From NCBI GenBank assembly GCA_001282665.1, contig LN874947.1, positions 445,563 through 509,562 on the forward strand: DNA of 64,000 nt, in the 5' to 3' direction. Source of the DNA: Clostridiales bacterium mt11 (GTDB lineage: Bacteria > Bacillota > Clostridia > Tissierellales > Tepidimicrobiaceae). Position numbers and translations under genes: made by a program. The notes beneath the pieces were generated by a model, which was not told where the DNA came from, searched no databases, and saw only the letters and a list, made by a program, of their open reading frames with translations. Below are positions 62,271-64,000 of this stretch, one piece after another. Position 1 is the stretch's first letter; every line of letters begins with the position of its first letter.

Positions 62271-64000
62271 TTAGGAAACTTTTACATTATCCTCTCCTAA
62301 TATTTTTATCAATTCGGTAAATAGGGACTTCTGTTCCATATCAACCCATAATTCCCTCTGCGCCATGACCGTTTTTCCTTCTTCTTCTAGATATACATAT
62401 ACTGGTGTTTCACCCCTAAACTTGAAGAGTACTTCTTTTATTAGGCTAAAGGTATTTAAGGATTTTCCTTTAGATATCTTTAGATATACTTTCCCTTTTT
62501 TATATTTATTTAATGGGCTAATCTTTTCGCATATTATCTTTGGCTCTTCTTCCTCATTTAAACTTATCTTCCCTTCAATTACTACTAGACTATCTTCTTC
62601 TATTAATCTACTGTATCTATCATAGGTAGTTGGAAACACTATACATTCTACTGCACCATATAGATCTTCTAATGTTATAAATGCCATCATATTATTATTC
62701 TTAGTTATTTTATTCTTCTTGGAAATAATAATTCCTCCAATAGTAGCTCTTTTTCCATCCATATTTCTACTTAAAGTTTCTCCCACTTCGTCTTGATGCT
62801 CAAATAGTTCTGATGTATTAATGGTAGATATACTGTCTAGCTCCTGTTCATAGGGTTTTAGAGGATGACCACTAATATAGATTCCCAGCATCTCTTTTTC
62901 CATTGAAAGTAATGTTTTTTGGTTAAATTCATTTAAGTTTGGTAAATTATCCTCAGTAACCTTAGTATCTATGGTTTCAAACATTGAAAATTGTCCTTCT
63001 ATATTCCTTTTTCTATCTTCATGTATTCCATCCATAGTCTTCTCAAAGATAGCTAAAAGCTGAGCCCGATTTCCTCCTAGACTATTCATAGCTCCACATT
63101 TTATTAGACTTTCCACTGCTCTTTTATTTATCACAGAGGAATCAATGTTTTCTATTCTCTCACAAAACTCTGTAAAACTATTGAATGGTCCTTCTTGTCT
63201 TGCATCTACTATTGCTTCTATAAAGCCTTCTCCTACATTCTTTACTGCCATCAATCCAAATCTTATCTTTCCATCTACTACAGTAAATTTTTTATAGCTC
63301 TCATTTATATCTGGAGGCAGTATTTCTATGCCTAACTTCTTGCACTCTTGTATATATAAGGACACCGAGTTGGTACTTCCCATTACGCTGCTTATGAGAG
63401 CAGCCATAAATTCTACAGGATAATAATGTTTGAGCCATGCTGTCCTATAGGCTACTACTGCATAGGCTGCCGAATGGCTTTTATTGAAAGCATACTTAGC
63501 AAAGTCGATCATCAAATTATATATCTCATTAGCAGACTTTTCATCTACGCCATTTCTAACTGCACCTTTAATTATTACTCGACCTTCTTCGTCGGTTTCT
63601 CCATATATGAATCGCTTCCGTTCTTCCTCCATTACATCCATCTTTTTCTTACTCATAGCTCGTCTTACTAAATCTGCCCTTCCCATGGAAAATCCACCGA
63701 TATCTCTTACAATCTGCATTACCTGTTCCTGATACACAATACAACCATAAGTGACGTCTAGTATAGGTTTAAGCTTAGGATGCAGATACTCTATGTCATC
63801 AGGATTATTTTTATTTTCAATATATTGAGGAATTTGATTCATAGGTCCTGGTCTAAATAAGGAATTAGCTGCTATTAAGTTTTCAAACATATTAGGTTTT
63901 AATTCCTTTAAAAACTGTCGCATACCAGCAGATTCAAATTGGAATACTCCTAATGTTTCCCCTTTGGTAAACATCTTTAAAACATCAGGATCATCATAGG
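62271..64000 (-). CDS. dnaE: DNA polymerase III alpha subunit, C-terminal part (cut by window edge)
   Basis: The frame is open to the right edge, where in-frame YDDPDVLK precedes MFTKGETLGVFQFESAGM, so it is the 3' part of dnaE. The visible 575 residues cover part of the palm/fingers (FQFESAGMRQFLKELKPN; GIVYQEQ-like CIVYQEQVMQIVRDIGGFS), the helix-hairpin-helix region (ESLIKCGAMNSLGGNRAQLL) and the OB fold (IGGIIISKKNKITKN; MMAFITLEDLYGAVE). Main role in Firmicutes: replicative lagging-strand synthesis with PolC. The first 600 or so residues are outside the window. Confidence 0.95.
   Translation of the reverse strand, partial: YDDPDVLKMFTKGETLGVFQFESAGMRQFLKELKPNMFENLIAANSLFRPGPMNQIPQYIENKNNPDDIEYLHPKLKPILDVTYGCIVYQEQVMQIVRDIGGFSMGRADLVRRAMSKKKMDVMEEERKRFIYGETDEEGRVIIKGAVRNGVDEKSANEIYNLMIDFAKYAFNKSHSAAYAVVAYRTAWLKHYYPVEFMAALISSVMGSTNSVSLYIQECKKLGIEILPPDINESYKKFTVVDGKIRFGLMAVKNVGEGFIEAIVDARQEGPFNSFTEFCERIENIDSSVINKRAVESLIKCGAMNSLGGNRAQLLAIFEKTMDGIHEDRKRNIEGQFSMFETIDTKVTEDNLPNLNEFNQKTLLSMEKEMLGIYISGHPLKPYEQELDSISTINTSELFEHQDEVGETLSRNMDGKRATIGGIIISKKNKITKNNNMMAFITLEDLYGAVECIVFPTTYDRYSRLIEEDSLVVIEGKISLNEEEEPKIICEKISPLNKYKKGKVYLKISKGKSLNTFSLIKEVLFKFRGETPVYVYLEEEGKTVMAQRELWVDMEQKSLFTELIKILGEDNVKVS

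Overview
The window is low-GC, Clostridia-type chromosomal DNA. Evidence for this includes AT-rich intergenic DNA, strong AGGAGG ribosome binding sites with some TTG starts, a T-box in front of serS, a PerR/rubrerythrin pair for anaerobic oxidative stress, and the cluster dnaE, small DUF2007-like gene, pfkA, pyk, fxsA, rlmD. I would place it in Clostridia or Tissierellia, but the sequence alone does not fix a genus. Nearly all genes are on the minus strand, so the transcripts run from high to low coordinates.

Layout, left to right. 1-7.6 kb: three ABC-2 type transporter modules. The first includes a permease fused to an M1-like metallopeptidase domain. The third is controlled by a tandem-domain MerR regulator, with a MerR-style promoter whose 19-bp spacer holds a perfect dyad. 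7.7-10.4 kb: a BlaI/BlaR1-type repressor and sensor pair. 10.4-12.1 kb: serS behind a full T-box leader with a UCC specifier. 12.2-17.1 kb: an oligopeptide-binding lipoprotein carrying a C-terminal metallopeptidase domain, an HD phosphohydrolase, an AraC/GyrI regulator and a small lipoprotein. 17.2-22.7 kb: three ABC exporters of the fused membrane plus ATPase type. 23-33 kb: accessory genes, including two flavodoxin-like reductases, a histidine phosphatase that apparently needs an ATT start, aph(3')-like and ANT-like aminoglycoside genes, HD, GNAT, EEP and nucleoside phosphorylase genes. 33.4-40.5 kb: a chemoreceptor and a two-component system whose histidine kinase is split by a 1248-bp IS3-family element. 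40.8-56.7 kb: a decaying accessory region. It holds many pseudogenes with single in-frame stops, a dead REP-associated tyrosine transposase (RAYT), an NSS transporter with a MetS-like small subunit behind a structured leader, perR-rubrerythrin, and a second identical IS copy. 57-64 kb: the housekeeping cluster rlmD, fxsA, pyk, pfkA, DUF2007-like gene and the 3' part of dnaE.

Two themes cut across the window. First, a palindromic repeat with core ACCGTCCCCTTGTG is scattered between genes and probably belongs to the RAYT family whose relic lies at 45.3-46.0 kb. Second, C-terminal fragments of RlmD/RumA-like methyltransferases at 49.3 and 54.2 kb lie downstream of intact rlmD, as expected if mobile DNA has entered repeatedly at the rlmD 3' end. 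Points I find most worth checking are the MerR operator pair, the structured NSS leader, a nested-hairpin RNA candidate at 44.65-44.72 kb, the SBP-peptidase fusion, and the precise IS split of the kinase.
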